Source: Rutidosis leptorrhynchoides
Lineage: Eukaryota > Streptophyta > Magnoliopsida > Asterales > Asteraceae
Direction: 5' to 3'
DNA: 64,000 nucleotides
NCBI RefSeq assembly: GCF_046630445.1
Contig: NC_092337.1
Coordinates: forward strand, 357,732,001-357,796,000
Part shown: positions 31,952 to 43,830 of the stretch, one piece after another
Position numbering within the stretch: position 1 is the first letter of the stretch
How the letters are laid out: each line of letters begins with the position of its first letter
Position numbers and translations under genes: made by a program
The notes under the pieces: generated by a model
Seen by the model: only the letters and a program-made list of their open reading frames with translations
Told to the model about the DNA's origin: nothing
The model's database searches: none

Positions 31952-34900
31952 TGTAGTGACCCGAACTTTACCATGTTTATATATATTAATTGAGATTGAT
32001 ATTTACATGATTAAATGTTTCCAACATGTTAAGCAATCAAACTTGTTAAGACTTGATTAATTGAAATATGTTTCATATAGACAATTGACCACCCAAGTTG
32101 ACCGGTGATTCACGAACGTTAAAACTTGTAAAAACTATATGATGACATATATATGGATATATATATATATATAGTTAACATGATACTATGATAAGTAAAC
32201 ATATCATTAAGTATATTAACAATGAACTACATATGTAAAAACAAGACTACTAACTTAATGATTTTTAAACGAGACATATATGTAACGATTATCGTTGTAA
32301 AGACATTTAATGTATATATATCATATTAAGAGATATTCATACATGATAATATCATGATAATATAATAATTTAAAATCTCATTTGATATTATAAACATTGG
32401 GTTAACAACATTTAACAAGATCGTTAACCTAAAGGTTTCAAAACAACACTTACATGTAACGACTAACGATGACTTAACGACTCAGTTAAAATGTATATAC
32501 ATGTAGTGTTTTAATATGTATTTATACACTTTTGAAAGACTTCAATACACTTATCAAAATACTTCTACTTAACAAAAATGCTTACAATTACATCCTCGTT
32601 CAGTTTCATCAACAATTCTACTCGTATGCATCCGTATTCGTACTCGTACAATACACAGCTTTTAGATGTATGTACTATTGGTATATACACTCCAATGATC
32701 AGCTCTTAGCAGCCCATGTGAGTCACCTAAAACATGTGGGAACCATCATTTGGCAACTAGCATGAAATATCTCATAAAATTACAAAAATATGAGTAATCA
32801 TTCATGACTTATTTACATGAAAACAAAATTACATATCCTTTATATCTAATCCATACACCAACGACCAAAAACACCTACAAACACTTTCATTCTTCAATTT
32901 TCTTCATCTAATTGATCTCTCTCAAGTTCTATCTTCAAGTTCTAAGTGTTCTTCATAAATTCTACAAGTTCTAGTTACATAAAATCAAGAATACTTTCAA
33001 GTTTGCTAGCTCACTTCCAATCTTGTAAGGTGATCATCCAACCTCAAGAAATCTTTATTTCTTACAGTAGGTTATCATTCTAATACAAGGTAATAATCAT
33101 ATTCAAACTTTGGTTCAATTTCTATAACTATAACAATCTTATTTCAAGTGATGATCTTACTTGAACTTGTTTTCGTGTCATGATTCTGCTTCAAGAACTT
33201 CGAGCCATCCAAGGATCCGTTGAAGCTAGATCCATTTTTCTATTTTCCAGTAGGTTTATCCAAGGAACTTAAGGTAGTAATGATGTTCATAACATCATTC
33301 GATTCATACATATAAAGCTATCTTATTCGAAGGTTTAAACTTGTAATCACTAGAACATAGTTTAGTTAATTCTAAACTTGTTCGCAAACAAAAGTTAATC
33401 CTTCTAACTTGACTTTTAAAATAAACTAAACACATGTTCTATATCTATATGATATGCTAACTTAATGATTTAAAACCTGGAAACACGAAAAACACCGTAA
33501 AACCGGATTTACGCCGTCGTAGTAACACCGCGGGCTGTTTTGGGTTAGTTAATTAAAAACTATGATAAACTTTGATTTAAAAGTTTTTATTCTGAGAAAA
33601 TGATTTTTATTATGAACATGAAACTATATCCAAAAATTATGGTTAAACTCAAAGTGGAAGTATGTTTTCTAAAATGGTCATCTAGACGTCGTTCTTTCGA
33701 CTGAAATGACTACCTTTACAAAAACGACTTGTAACTTATTTTTCCGACTATAAACCTATACTTTTTCTGTTTAGATTCATAAAATAGAGTTCAATATGAA
33801 ACCATAGCAATTTGATTCACTCAAAACGGATTTAAAATGAAGAAGTTATGGGTAAAACAAGATTGGATAATTTTTCTCATTTTAGCTACGTGAAAATTGG
33901 TAACAAATCTATTCCAACCATAACTTAATCAACTTGTATTGTATATTATGTAATCTTGAGATACCATAGACACGTATACAATGTTTCGACCTATCATGTC
34001 GACGCATCTATATATATTTCGGAACAACCATAGACACTCTATATGTGAATGTTGGAGTTAGCTATACAGGGTTGAGGTTGATTCCAAAATATATATAGTT
34101 TGAGTTGTGATCAATACTGAGATACGTATACACTGGGTCGTGGATTGATTCAAGATAATATTTATCGATTTATTTCAGTACATCTAACTGTGGACAACTA
34201 GTTGTAGGTTACTAACGAGGACAGCTGACTTAATAAACTTAAAACATCAAAATATATTAAAAGTGTTGTAAATATATTTTGAACATACTTTGATATATAT
34301 GTATATATTGTTATAGGTTTGTGAATCAACCAGTGGCCAAGTCTTACTTCCCGACGAAGTAAAAATCTGTGAAAGTGAGTTATAGTCCCACTTTTAAAAT
34401 CTAATATTTTGGGATGAGAATACATGCAGGTTTTATAAATGATTTACAAAATAGACACAAGTACGTTAAACTACATTCTATGGTTGAATTATCGAAATCG
34501 AATATGCCCCTTTTTATTTAGTCTGGTAATCTAAGAATTAGGGAACAGACACCCTAATTGACGCGAACTCTAAAGATAGATCTATTGGGCCTAACAAACC
34601 CCATCCAAAGTACCGGATGCTTTAGTACTTCAAAATTTATATCATATCCGAAGGGTGTCCCGGAATGATGGGGATATTCTTATATATGCATCTTGTTAAT
34701 GTTGGTTACCAGGTGTTCACCATATGAATGATTTTTATCTCTATGTATGGGATGTGTATTGAAATATGAAATCTTGTGGTCTATTGTTACGATTTGATAT
34801 ATATAGGTTAAACCTATAACTCACCAACATTTTTGTTGACGTTTAAAGCATGTTTATTCTCAGGTGAATACTAAGAGCTTCCGCTGTCGCATACTTAAAT

Positions 34901-35207
34901 AAGGACGAGATTTGGAGTCCATGCTTGTATGATATTGTGTAAAAACTGCATTCAAGAAACTTATTTTATTGTAACATATTTGTATTGTAAACCATTATGT
35001 AATGGTCGTGTGTAAACAGGATATTTTAGATTATCATTATTTGAATAATCTACGTAAAGCTTTTTAAACCTTTATTGATGAAATAAAGGTTATGGTTTGT
35101 TTTAAAATGAATGCAGTCTTTGAAAAACGTCTCATATAGAGGTCAAAACCTCTCAACGAAATCAATTAATATGGAACGTTTTTAATCAATAAGAATGGGA
35201 CATTTCA
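31952..35207 (+). repeat. 3' LTR of the chromovirus
   Basis: Nearly identical to 22055-25359; followed by the target duplication CGATC. Confidence 0.95.
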
Positions 35208-35363
35208 CGATCGTCCCCTACCATCGGCCGATAGTATCTTCCATCGACTGACGGTCATAATTCTAAGATTCAGTTACAAAGTCTACACCATCGGCCGATC
35301 CTCTTTTGAGACAGAATCTTATAATTATATTTAATTAATCTTAATCAATCTTAATCAGTTAAA
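35208..35363 (+). other. 5' leader of the SIRE-type element, resumed
   Basis: Continues the leader with CGATCGTC, ACCATCGGCCGATAG and CATCGGCCGATCC half-palindromes up to the gag ATG. Confidence 0.75.
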
Positions 35364-37232
35364 ATGTCTGACACAAACGAACATGTGATGAATGAATACA
35401 GTGCATTAGTTATTGCACCTGGACTACAAAAACTATTACTGAATGAAAGTGAATCTGGTTCTTCGAATAAAGTACCTAGACTTGACAATCTTAAGAACTT
35501 TTTGGACTGGAAATTTAGGTTTGTTATTTACTTAAACGGTGTCGATTCTAAACTTTGGGAATGTATTGAGAATCCGTATGTATGGCCATGCGGAGCAGAT
35601 GGTGAACCCAAAGAAACTTCACAGTTTAGTCCTACAGAGCATGAAGAGTACAATCTTGAGTGTAGATGTTATGCTCAGCTAACCCAAGCTTTGTCAAAGG
35701 AGATTTTTCAGCAGTTTAAGAACCGAAACAAAACATCGTATACTATCTGGTTGGCTCTTCAATCAGGAACAGAAGGTACAGCTACTTATCGTGTGACTAA
35801 GGGTAAGGTTTTGAAGGATGAATGGAAGGTGTTTGCAGCTATTCCATCAGAATCTCTAGGACAGACTTTGGAGAGATATCGATTATTGGTTGCAGAGATG
35901 GCAGATTATGGGATTGAGGTGCCTGATGAAAAGGCAGTAAGGGTGTTGAAAGATGGTCTTCCAGAAAAGTGGGATCATGAGATAGAAAAGATTCAGAACA
36001 GGTACAGTTCGTCAGGTCGTCCGTTGACACTAACAGCTTTTACTTCGAAGTTGATGGAGAAGGACATTCAGGATGAAGCAAAGAGAAAGAGACTTGGTTC
36101 TGTAGCTGCTACTGCATCAACTTTAGCTTCATCTTCTGGTACTCATGCTCCACTACAGACAACATACATATCAGCCAATGCTTCACAAATGTCTGCACCA
36201 TCGTCTCAGTCCGGCTACTTTAATGCTAAATTACAAGCTCAAAATTCAACAATTAAGATGATTGAAGATTCTCCGATTCAACAGACTCAGACTCAGACTC
36301 AGACTCAGACTCCTGTGTTTCAAACTGAGAATATCAAGAAGAGATCTCGCGAATCTATTCAGGAAGATATGGCATTGGCAGCTATTGTTGTTAACTCATA
36401 CAGCGATATGATTGGTGGACAAGTGCTTAATAGTCATCTTGAAAATGAAGACTATGATCAGATTGATGAGGACGAGCTTGAGAGAATGGATATACTCTAC
36501 TGTATGGGTAGCATTGTGAGACGTGCTAGAAAGTACTTGAAGAGAACAGGACAAAGATCGTTGAGTTTAAATCGAGATTCGAAGTTTGGTTTTGATATGT
36601 CAAAGGTTAGGTGCTACAATTGTGATGAATATGGTCACTTTAAGAAAACTTGCACGAGACCACCCAAGCCTGCTTTTCATGATCCTTTTCACCAGACAAC
36701 CATCTCAGTTACACCACAACATGTAATTCTAGAGAAAGAATCTTCGGGTTCTGTTCAATCTAAGGCTTTGACTACAACGTATGCAGATGAAGTATGTGAC
36801 TGGTCCATCTCAGTAGATACACAGAAAGCTAACGTTGTGTTTGTAGGTAAAAGTGAAGCAGAAATTGAAGAGGAAAGAATTGTTCGGAAAAATGCAGGTT
36901 GTACTGGTAAGGATAATCCGAATTGCACATGCTATGTGTGCAAATGTGATGCTAGGTTGAAGAGAGCAGAAGAGCTTATGAAATTTTGCTTCAGGAAGAG
37001 GATTAAAGATAGGTTGTATGATAAGTTTTGCAAAGCTAAGGACTTATCAGATCTTGAGTTTATTACTGACTTGTCTGATAAAGAAGAAGGGATGAGTTGT
37101 CATGTTGGTACTTGGTTCAGAAAAGAGCTGGAACATTTGCTCAACTGTGATCTTAAGAGTGGTGATGAGAAGATTGTTACGGTTCAGAGTTCAGTTTGTT
37201 CAGATCAAGGTGAAGGTAAAGGAGGTTATGAG
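35364..37232 (+). pseudogene. SIRE-type gag, N-terminal part, cut by a nested element
   Basis: The frame opens at ATG 35364 and is continuous to 37232, where the minus-strand element begins; 18 further bases of LTR give a false C-terminus and stop at 37250. Seen: a Ty1/copia Gag core (LDNLKNFLDWKFRFVIYLNG near residue 40; VLKDGLPEKWDHEIEKIQ near 195), a (CAGACT)n stretch encoding repeated Gln-Thr (36283-36312), and a CCHC zinc knuckle CYNCDEYGHFKKTC (about residues 417-430) for RNA binding. A Cys-rich part, CTGKDNPNCTCYVCKC, lies near residue 512. The frame resumes correctly at 48859 after the target duplication ATGAG, so gag was still in frame when the insertion happened. Confidence 0.88.
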
Positions 37233-37984
37233 TGTAGTGACCCGTCCTAATCTACCTGGACGAAGTCTTCATCAGATGGTCCCATTGCGAGGTTCTGACC
37301 TCTATATACCATGAACGACTCCATGTACTATCTTTAAAATGAGCAAATGCATAGCGGAAGGTTTCTTTCATACCTGAGAATAAACATGCTTTAAAGTGTC
37401 AACCAAAAGGTTGGTGAGTTCATTAGTTTAACATAAATAATTATTTCCATCATTTTAATAGACCACAAGATTTCATATTTCCATTTCTCATAAACATACG
37501 TCCCATGCATAGAGACAAAATATCATTCGTATGGATTGAACACCTGGTAACCGACATTCACAATATGTATATAAGAATATCCCCATCATTCCGGGATCCT
37601 CCTTCGGATATGATATAAATTTCGAAGTACTAAAGCATCCGGTACTTTGGATGGGGCTTGTTGGGCCCGATAGATCTATCTTTAGAGTTCGCGTCAATTA
37701 GGGTGTCTGTTCCCTAATTCTTAGATTAACAGACTTAATAAAAAGGGGCATATTCGATTTCGCTAATTCAACCATATAATGTAGTTTTGATTACTTGTGT
37801 CTATTTCGTAAAACAGTTATAAAAACAACGCATGTATTCTCAGTCCCAAAAATATATATTGCAAAAGCATTTAAAAAGGGAGCAAATGAAACTCACTCTA
37901 CTGTATTTTGTAGTAAAAATACATATGACGATACTGAACAATGCAGGGTTGGCCTCAGATTCACGAACCTTATAAGATCATCTT

Positions 37985-38060
37985 AAAAAGAATTGCACCC
38001 AGCAGGGATTGAACCCAAGACCTCCTGGATACCAGAACCAACTATTAACCACTCATCCGT
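37985..38060 (-). ncRNA. tRNA-like Pol III unit (possible SINE head) inside the LTR
   Basis: On the minus strand GGATGAGTGGTTAATAG resembles a tRNA A box, and GGTTCAATCCC (plus-strand 38005-38015) is a perfect B box about 30 bases later, followed after about 15 bases by TTTTT, a Pol III terminator. The other LTR has the same unit at about 46041-46117. No proper anticodon arm is evident, so it is not a functional tRNA gene. It is probably a tRNA-derived SINE or promoter captured by the LTR before transposition. Confidence 0.55.
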
Positions 38061-40416
38061 TTTGATTTTTCTGTTATGTACCCAATCGACCAAACTTATA
38101 ACCCGATACTAGTTTCATGTTCTATATCACAACTTCATCATCAATTCATGATTTCTATCACAATATTTTAGTAATTATCATCACTTAATCATGATCATAA
38201 TCTCATCTACATCAAGTAATCATGTAATCATTATTACCAAAATCATATACTCGTCATCATCATCTATAAACATCACACATTCGTGATCATTATCTACGAA
38301 CCTCACAAGCCATAAAAGGGAGTCCAAACAAATTATTTATGCTCGATTAAATTGATTTCAAGTTTTTGTAGTTGAAGGAATTCGACAAGTTTGCTGGGGT
38401 TCGTATGAAACAACACGCATTCCCCTCTAATTATTTGTTTATCACACTTCCTCCACATATTATATATTACTTGTAATAAATCCAAGAATCAATCTCCTCT
38501 TAGTGGGGTTTGGTAAGCGACCATTCCCACCATTCTTCTTTTCTTTATGATATATAAAACAAATAGGTGATGTGTTGTAATTCCACTAATCGACCTATAT
38601 TACTCGTACGACCCTACATCAATTCTTCTACTTGCAAGTTGGCAGAAAAGAAACAAGTGAGCCTTGGATTCCCTTTTTAAAAGTTATCAACTTTATCATC
38701 TCATCCTTCACTCATAGTTTAATAGAACCGAAACAGAGAAGAAAAAAATATGCAGCAGTCGCATACAGTAGCAGAAGTGAAGTAGTAGCAGGTGTCTTTT
38801 ATTTGTTTTGGTGAGGTTGTTTAATACGAACAAAATTAAATACAAAGGCTGCAGTAGCAGGTGGGGCAGTGGCAGAAACGAAAGGAGTAGAAACGAAAGG
38901 TGGTGGTTTCGTGTTGTTGTACGACTTGTGATTAAAACGAGAATGTTATTAACCCAGCTGTAGTAGTAGCGTGGCTCGATCACTGGGTTGGTGATGATGT
39001 GTTTTATAGTGAAGAGAAAACAGACAAAAGGGTGTGGCATTCGTAAAAAAAAAATATAAAGTAAAGGTGGCAGTCATTGGTGTTTTAAGGGGTTTATCAG
39101 AGTTGGTTCAAGGTTGGGTGACGGTTGTCCAGGCCATAAACAGAAAAGAATTATAGAAATGGTAAGGGTGGCGGTGGTGTTGAGATGTTTACAAGGGAAG
39201 TTTGATTCTCGATTATCTTTAGTTGGTGCAAACAAAAATATGATTACCGTATAGCAGCAATAAAATAGACCCAATTGCAGGAGTCTGTGGTTGTCGATGA
39301 TTTGAAGCAGAAACAGAAGAATTACAGAAACAATTATGTTGATTATGTTTGGGTTTGGTTTTGAAAGGTGGTAGTTTTTCATGATTCTGTAGTGTTTGGA
39401 TAAGAGGCAACAAGGTGTATTAGTAGCAGTTCTTCAGTTAAAATAGAAACGAAGCAGTGAAGAGTTCCTTGGCTTGGGTTTTAATCAGGTAAAGAAATCG
39501 AGTAGTAATTAGGTAATGTCTTGGTGTTGTTTATAGCAAGGGTGGTGTTTGATCTCTGTTAGCAAGTTATAGACAGCTAAATAAATGGTAGTAAAATTTA
39601 AAGGGTGTACGTCTGATATCATAGGTATATTGATTGTTTTGTAGTAAGATGCTCGACAGGTGAATCAATGAAGGACGTAAGAAAATAAAAAAAATGAAAA
39701 GGAGAATGGGACATTCAACAGATTTTGTCTGTAACTATGCCTAGTGATTGACCTGTAACAACTCCAGATAGCAAACAACATTAATAAAGCTCGTTTGTGA
39801 CTTGAAACAAATCTGGATACGTATTTGGTTTTTATAAATATTAGTTATTATTAAATATATTTATATTAATAATAATAATTCTAAAAAAAAATGCTAATAT
39901 TGATATCAACTATATTGATAATCATTAATAATAAAGTTAGTAATAATAATAATAATGATAATAATATTCTTATTAGTCAATATCAAAATAATAACTTTTG
40001 AGAGAAAAGATAAGTTCTTTTATAATTATAACAATTTTATTAATTTTAGGAATAATGATAATACTAATAACAATAATAATAATAATATTATTATTATTAG
40101 TAATTATATTAATGATGATGAAGATTCTAATTTTTATCACTAGTAATAATGATAATGATATTAAAAATGATACAATTTTCATATCAAAATCAAATATATC
40201 AAGTTTATTTGTATGTATAAAATAGTATTAATAATACCGATTTTAGTTTTTTTTTTTTATCCTAATGATGTACTAATAATAATATTAATATTTATATTTT
40301 AACTTGTACTATACATCTTTAATTATGTAATGTCATATAATATATTATATAATAACTTTTATTGTATAATTACTATTTATATATTACAATATATTAATTA
40401 TTAGTATAGATCATTT

Positions 40417-40418
<2 letters not shown>

Positions 40419-40483
<65 letters not shown>
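40419..40483. repeat. (AT)n microsatellite
   Basis: First of two long AT tracts near the LTR start (element sense); counterpart at 48489-48542. Confidence 0.95.
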
Positions 40484-40487
<4 letters not shown>

Positions 40488-40585
40488 TTTTAATAGTAAC
40501 TTAATTATTCTAATTATTATTTTACATATTTAATTTCAATTGATTAAGTGTACTTTGTTAATTCAAAATATTAAGTATACACTTA

Positions 40586-40590
<5 letters not shown>

Positions 40591-40665
<75 letters not shown>
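40591..40665. repeat. (AT)n microsatellite
   Basis: Second AT tract; the matching site in the other LTR (48645-48675) holds only a short interrupted run. Confidence 0.95.
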
Positions 40666-40669
<4 letters not shown>

Positions 40670-40841
40670 AACAGTTGTTCGTGAATCGTCAGGAATAGTT
40701 AAAGGTCAAACGTATACATAAACACAATTCAAAGTTTTTGTGACTTCGATATTACAGACTTATCTAACAAACTTTGCTTATCGTGTCGAAATCATATAAA
40801 GATTACGTTTAAATTTAATCGGAAATTCCCGGGTCATCACA

Positions 40842-40856
40842 GTACCTACCCGTTAA
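40842..40856 (-). promoter_or_regulatory. Polypurine tract of the minus-strand element
   Basis: Minus-strand TTAACGGGTAGGTAC adjoining the LTR start. Confidence 0.85.
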
Positions 40857-41279
40857 AGAAATTTCGTCCCGAAATTTGAGTGAGGTCGTCATGGCTAACA
40901 ATAAATATGTTTTCCTGACGAATATGAGCTGATAAATAGAGTTTTATTATTATTGAATAATATAGATAAAATAATTCGATTATTCGAAGAGCACGAATGA
41001 AGCTATCACAAAAGAGTGAAATGAATAAAGAAGTTTCGTTTTAACTTTTGACGTTGCCTTGGTTGAATTCCGGAATTCAAGGGATTTAAAGGAAATCTTC
41101 GAAATCTAAAAGATTTGATTCTTCGGCGAATAAGGAAATTAAGATCTCCATAATTAAATATGGTGATCCGCCTAGATTACTCTGTCTGATATTCCCATTA
41201 TAAATTAAGCTCTTCTGTTCTATTATTCTCACAATTCCTATACTTTCTTTCTTAGTTCATACACCCAAAGATTTTGAAT

Positions 41280-41636
41280 ATGCTTAATTCATTTCTAATC
41301 CTTGATATTTTCCTAATTATTATTTCTGTTATCCTTCTTTTCAATCTTCTACCAGAAGAATCTGTTTACTTCTACTATTACCTTAGGATGATACTATTCC
41401 TAATTCTACCGTGTCTTTATATTGCTATTCGTATTAATATCCACGGTTTGCAATCTCCGTGTTGTTATTGGGCTTTATATTTTCTCTTATATTTCGGTGT
41501 TCCTGCTTCTGTCTCCTATAATCATTGTCATCCACAGTTAATGCTCTCTCTTATTAGCTACGATTTACACCCCTTTTCTATTTCGGAGCTTCATGCTTTT
41601 GTTTTCTTTTCACAAGTATTGGTCCAGAATTTGTAG
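41280..41636 (+). CDS. Antisense hydrophobic ORF in the non-autonomous element, unknown
   Basis: 118 codons from ATG 41280 to TAG, on the strand opposite to the element. A TTG at 41274 would add two residues but the ATG is the likelier start. Seen: three hydrophobic stretches fit for membrane segments, FLILDIFLIIISVILLF (about residues 5-21), MILFLILPCLYIAIRI (about 37-53) and WALYFLLYFGVPASV (about 64-80). A TATA-like ATTATAAATTAAG lies at about 41198-41210, followed by a pyrimidine-rich leader (CTTCTGTTCTATTATTCTC) that looks like a plant 5' UTR. I do not recognise the family. Additional antisense ORFs are known from some plant Ty3/gypsy elements, but a membrane protein is not what I would expect. 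It could still be a chance AT-rich frame. Confidence 0.4.
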   Translation: MLNSFLILDIFLIIISVILLFNLLPEESVYFYYYLRMILFLILPCLYIAIRINIHGLQSPCCYWALYFLLYFGVPASVSYNHCHPQLMLSLISYDLHPFSISELHAFVFFSQVLVQNL

Positions 41637-42039
41637 GTATGGAGTTCCGAATGAACTTAATGTTCTAAGCAAGAAAGAACGTAATAGCACGATTTGATTT
41701 GTCAAATTACCAGGATCACTGAGAATAGAACTATCAAGAATATATTTTCTTGATATGTTCAGAAGTTAATTTGAATGAAAGAGTTATGTAACATGGCACG
41801 TGATGATGATATGATCTGTGAATCATCACGTTCCATTAGAAACTCAGCATGACTTACTGTAATATAATCACGTTGATCAAGTGTCATTATATTATACTAA
41901 CTCATGCATCAGTTCCCAACATTACTTCAATAACATTCATATTTTAAGCTCAAAAGTTTACAGAATATAGAAACTGACAGTTTCTATATGATGTAACACT
42001 GATAGCATGAAGAGATTAATGATTTCAGATAAGAATAGT

Positions 42040-42660
42040 TATGAAAATATCTTCAGAAATATGGAGGATATTTATAATGAAAGATACGATGATATCTTGG
42101 AATTTCTAAAATCGTTGGATGATGAAGAAGATTTATCCGTAAGGGTTTAGATTCGGAAGCAAGGTATTCGTTAAAGATTTCATCAGAAACAGAATCATTT
42201 GGATTCTTTGAAGTCAAACTTATTCTTTGTGATTTGCCCACGGCTTTCTTTATAGTTTCGCATAATCTGCTTTTCGGTACTAAATTTTCTATTGAATGTT
42301 TCCAATATAATGATACACATGAAGCACGAAGAGGTATAAAATTTCGGACGAGAATATTTATGAAAATAACCTCAGAAATATCGAAGATATTGATGATGAT
42401 ATTTTGGAATTTCTAAGTTCGATGGTTGATGGAGAAATATTTTCCGCAAGATTTTAACATGACTTCGGAGCAAGATATTCTCTAAATATTTCAACGGATT
42501 TCTGAACTACCTGGATTCTTTGAATATAGGGTATGGTCCTTGCATTTGTCCTTGGTTTCCTTCGTGGTTAGCTCAATCCGTTTTTCAGTTCCAACTTTTC
42601 TGAGCTTTTCCAACATACTATTCTTTATCATTAAACTTTCGATGATTAAGGTCGTTTACG
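42040..42660. repeat. Diverged tandem duplication, unit about 320 bp
   Basis: Segments near 42044-42300 and 42360-42650 share the order TATGAAAATA..CTCAGAAATAT, GATGATAT, TTGGAATTTCTAA, GATGGAGAA or GATGAAGAAG, GGATTCTTTGAA and then T-rich sequence ending near a TTCCAA block. Both copies are decayed and without an open frame. Confidence 0.5.
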
Positions 42661-43504
42661 GTTGTCTACAGTTTCTGCTGCTTCATTCAGCTTTTTCAAC
42701 ATTCAGAGTATTGGTTTGTAGACTGGGTGCTGTTCAGAATTTCAGAATGAAAGACCATAATTCTAAAAAGTAATTATTATACATATAACTGTTGGTGTAG
42801 ATATGTTGTGCGTTTTCAATGTACTGATTGTTGATTCCCGATAATTGGTATGGCAGTTCTCGTTACAAGATGTGGATGAGTATATGATAGGGTTTCAATG
42901 AATAAATATAACAATTTGTTAGATAGATTTAAGCCAAGAAGCAACGAGGTTGCTGGTACGTCTACTGGTAATATGGTGGAATATAAAAGATTTCTCCGGT
43001 ATCAACAGGGTAATTGCATATGTATCAGGATTATAGTAAGACTACTTCGAATGAAAAGTCAAAGTTGACTTGCTGGAGCTGTGACAAAATAGGCTAATTT
43101 GGAGAGAGATTGTAAAGTTATTTTCGGTAATAATAACGCTAAAGGAATCAGTACATCTACGTGTTAAACGTTTACTCAGTTTCCGAGAGTTTTCAGGTGC
43201 CTAACTATACGTATCAATCTCTTCTTTCGTAAATGAAGTGCGGTTGGTTCTTCTTCTCGATTGAGGTGTTTTCAAGAATCATGAAAGATTTGAACGTAGA
43301 TTGGAATCGTCAAGATACAAATGAGGTTTAAGATGAAATCAAGTGGCAAACTTGAAGAATTGTTTAGTTTCATATGTTATAGTCAATATTTTAATTCATT
43401 TTAATTGTCCAATATTGGTAGTCCACAGTTGATAGTCTACAGTTAGCAATTCAATAATTCATATATAGTTTAATATATAATATTCGAATTAATTATTACG
43501 TATC
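42661..43504. other. Decayed interior, no intact gene
   Basis: No long frame on either strand. On the + strand near 43074-43115 TGCTGGAGCTGTGAC followed by GAGAGAGATTGT looks like a ruined zinc knuckle, too weak to call. Confidence 0.3.
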
Positions 43505-43690
43505 GTGACCCGTATTCGTCTCAGACTCGATCACAACTCAAAGTATATATATTATTATAGAATCAACCTCAACCCTGTATAGAGAACTCGATCATTACTG
43601 CATATAGAGTGTCTATGGTGATTCCAAATAATATATATAGATGCGTCGATATGATATGTCAAAACTTTGTATACGTGTCCCGATATTTAA
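43505..43690 (-). repeat. Chromovirus-LTR-like fragment inside the interior
   Basis: The minus strand shares long matches with the middle of the chromovirus LTR (about 24120-24290), for example CCATAGACACTCTATATG and TATACAGGGTTGAGGTTGATT. An LTR piece therefore sits within the internal region of this element. Confidence 0.75.
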
Positions 43691-43772
43691 AGTGCGTAAA
43701 ATAAATAACAGAAATTAAATGACGATAAATAAAGTGCGTAAAGTAAATGACAGAAATTAAATGACGATAAAT
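43689..43772. repeat. Two tandem 42-bp repeats
   Basis: Unit AAAGTGCGTAAA...GACGATAAAT at 43689-43730 and 43731-43772, followed by diverged half-units to about 43830. Confidence 0.85.
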
Positions 43773-43830
43773 AAAATTTCGAGAATATAAATTGCGATAA
43801 TTAAATTGCGGTAAATAAAATGTAATCAGT

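Larger units (their letters stand above)
22055..35207 (+). mobile_element. Chromovirus (Ty3/gypsy) carrying an F-box gene and an acidic ORF upstream of gag-pol
   Basis: LTRs at 22055-25359 (3305 bp) and 31952-35207 (3256 bp) begin TGTAGTGACCCG and end GGGACATTTCA. The target duplication is CGATC (22050-22054, 35208-35212). Primer site at 25362-25373; polypurine tract AACGGGTAGGTAC at 31939-31951. The order of ORFs is an acidic 185-residue protein, an F-box protein, then Gag-Pol with protease, RT, RNase H, integrase and a chromodomain-like tail. Long LTRs and that tail point to the Tekay/Del branch. The LTRs are nearly identical apart from an (AT)n length change, and the only break seen is one frameshift near the end of integrase, so the insertion is young. 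It sits in the leader of the SIRE-type element. Confidence 0.95.
37233..40841 (-). repeat. 3' LTR (element sense) of the minus-strand element
   Basis: Minus-strand start TGTGATGACCCG at 40841, end CGGGTCACTACA at 37233. It contains (TAA)n-rich DNA (39850-40230), two (AT)n tracts (40419-40483, 40591-40665) and a tRNA-like unit (37985-38060). The short ORFs in it are repeated in the other LTR and look non-genic. Confidence 0.95.

Noticed and set aside
37985..38060. Calling a genuine tRNA gene
   Set aside because: B box and terminator are present but no complete cloverleaf or anticodon arm is evident; kept only as a tRNA-like unit.
38632..40225. Cluster of short ORFs in the minus-strand element LTR, repeated at 46688-48291
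   Set aside because: They lie on both strands, show no domain, and several are translations of (TAA)n repeats; duplicated with the LTR.
42960..43115. Possible + strand zinc knuckle (CWSCDKIG...) inside the minus-strand element
   Set aside because: The His position is a stop and the last Cys is in another frame; too weak to call.
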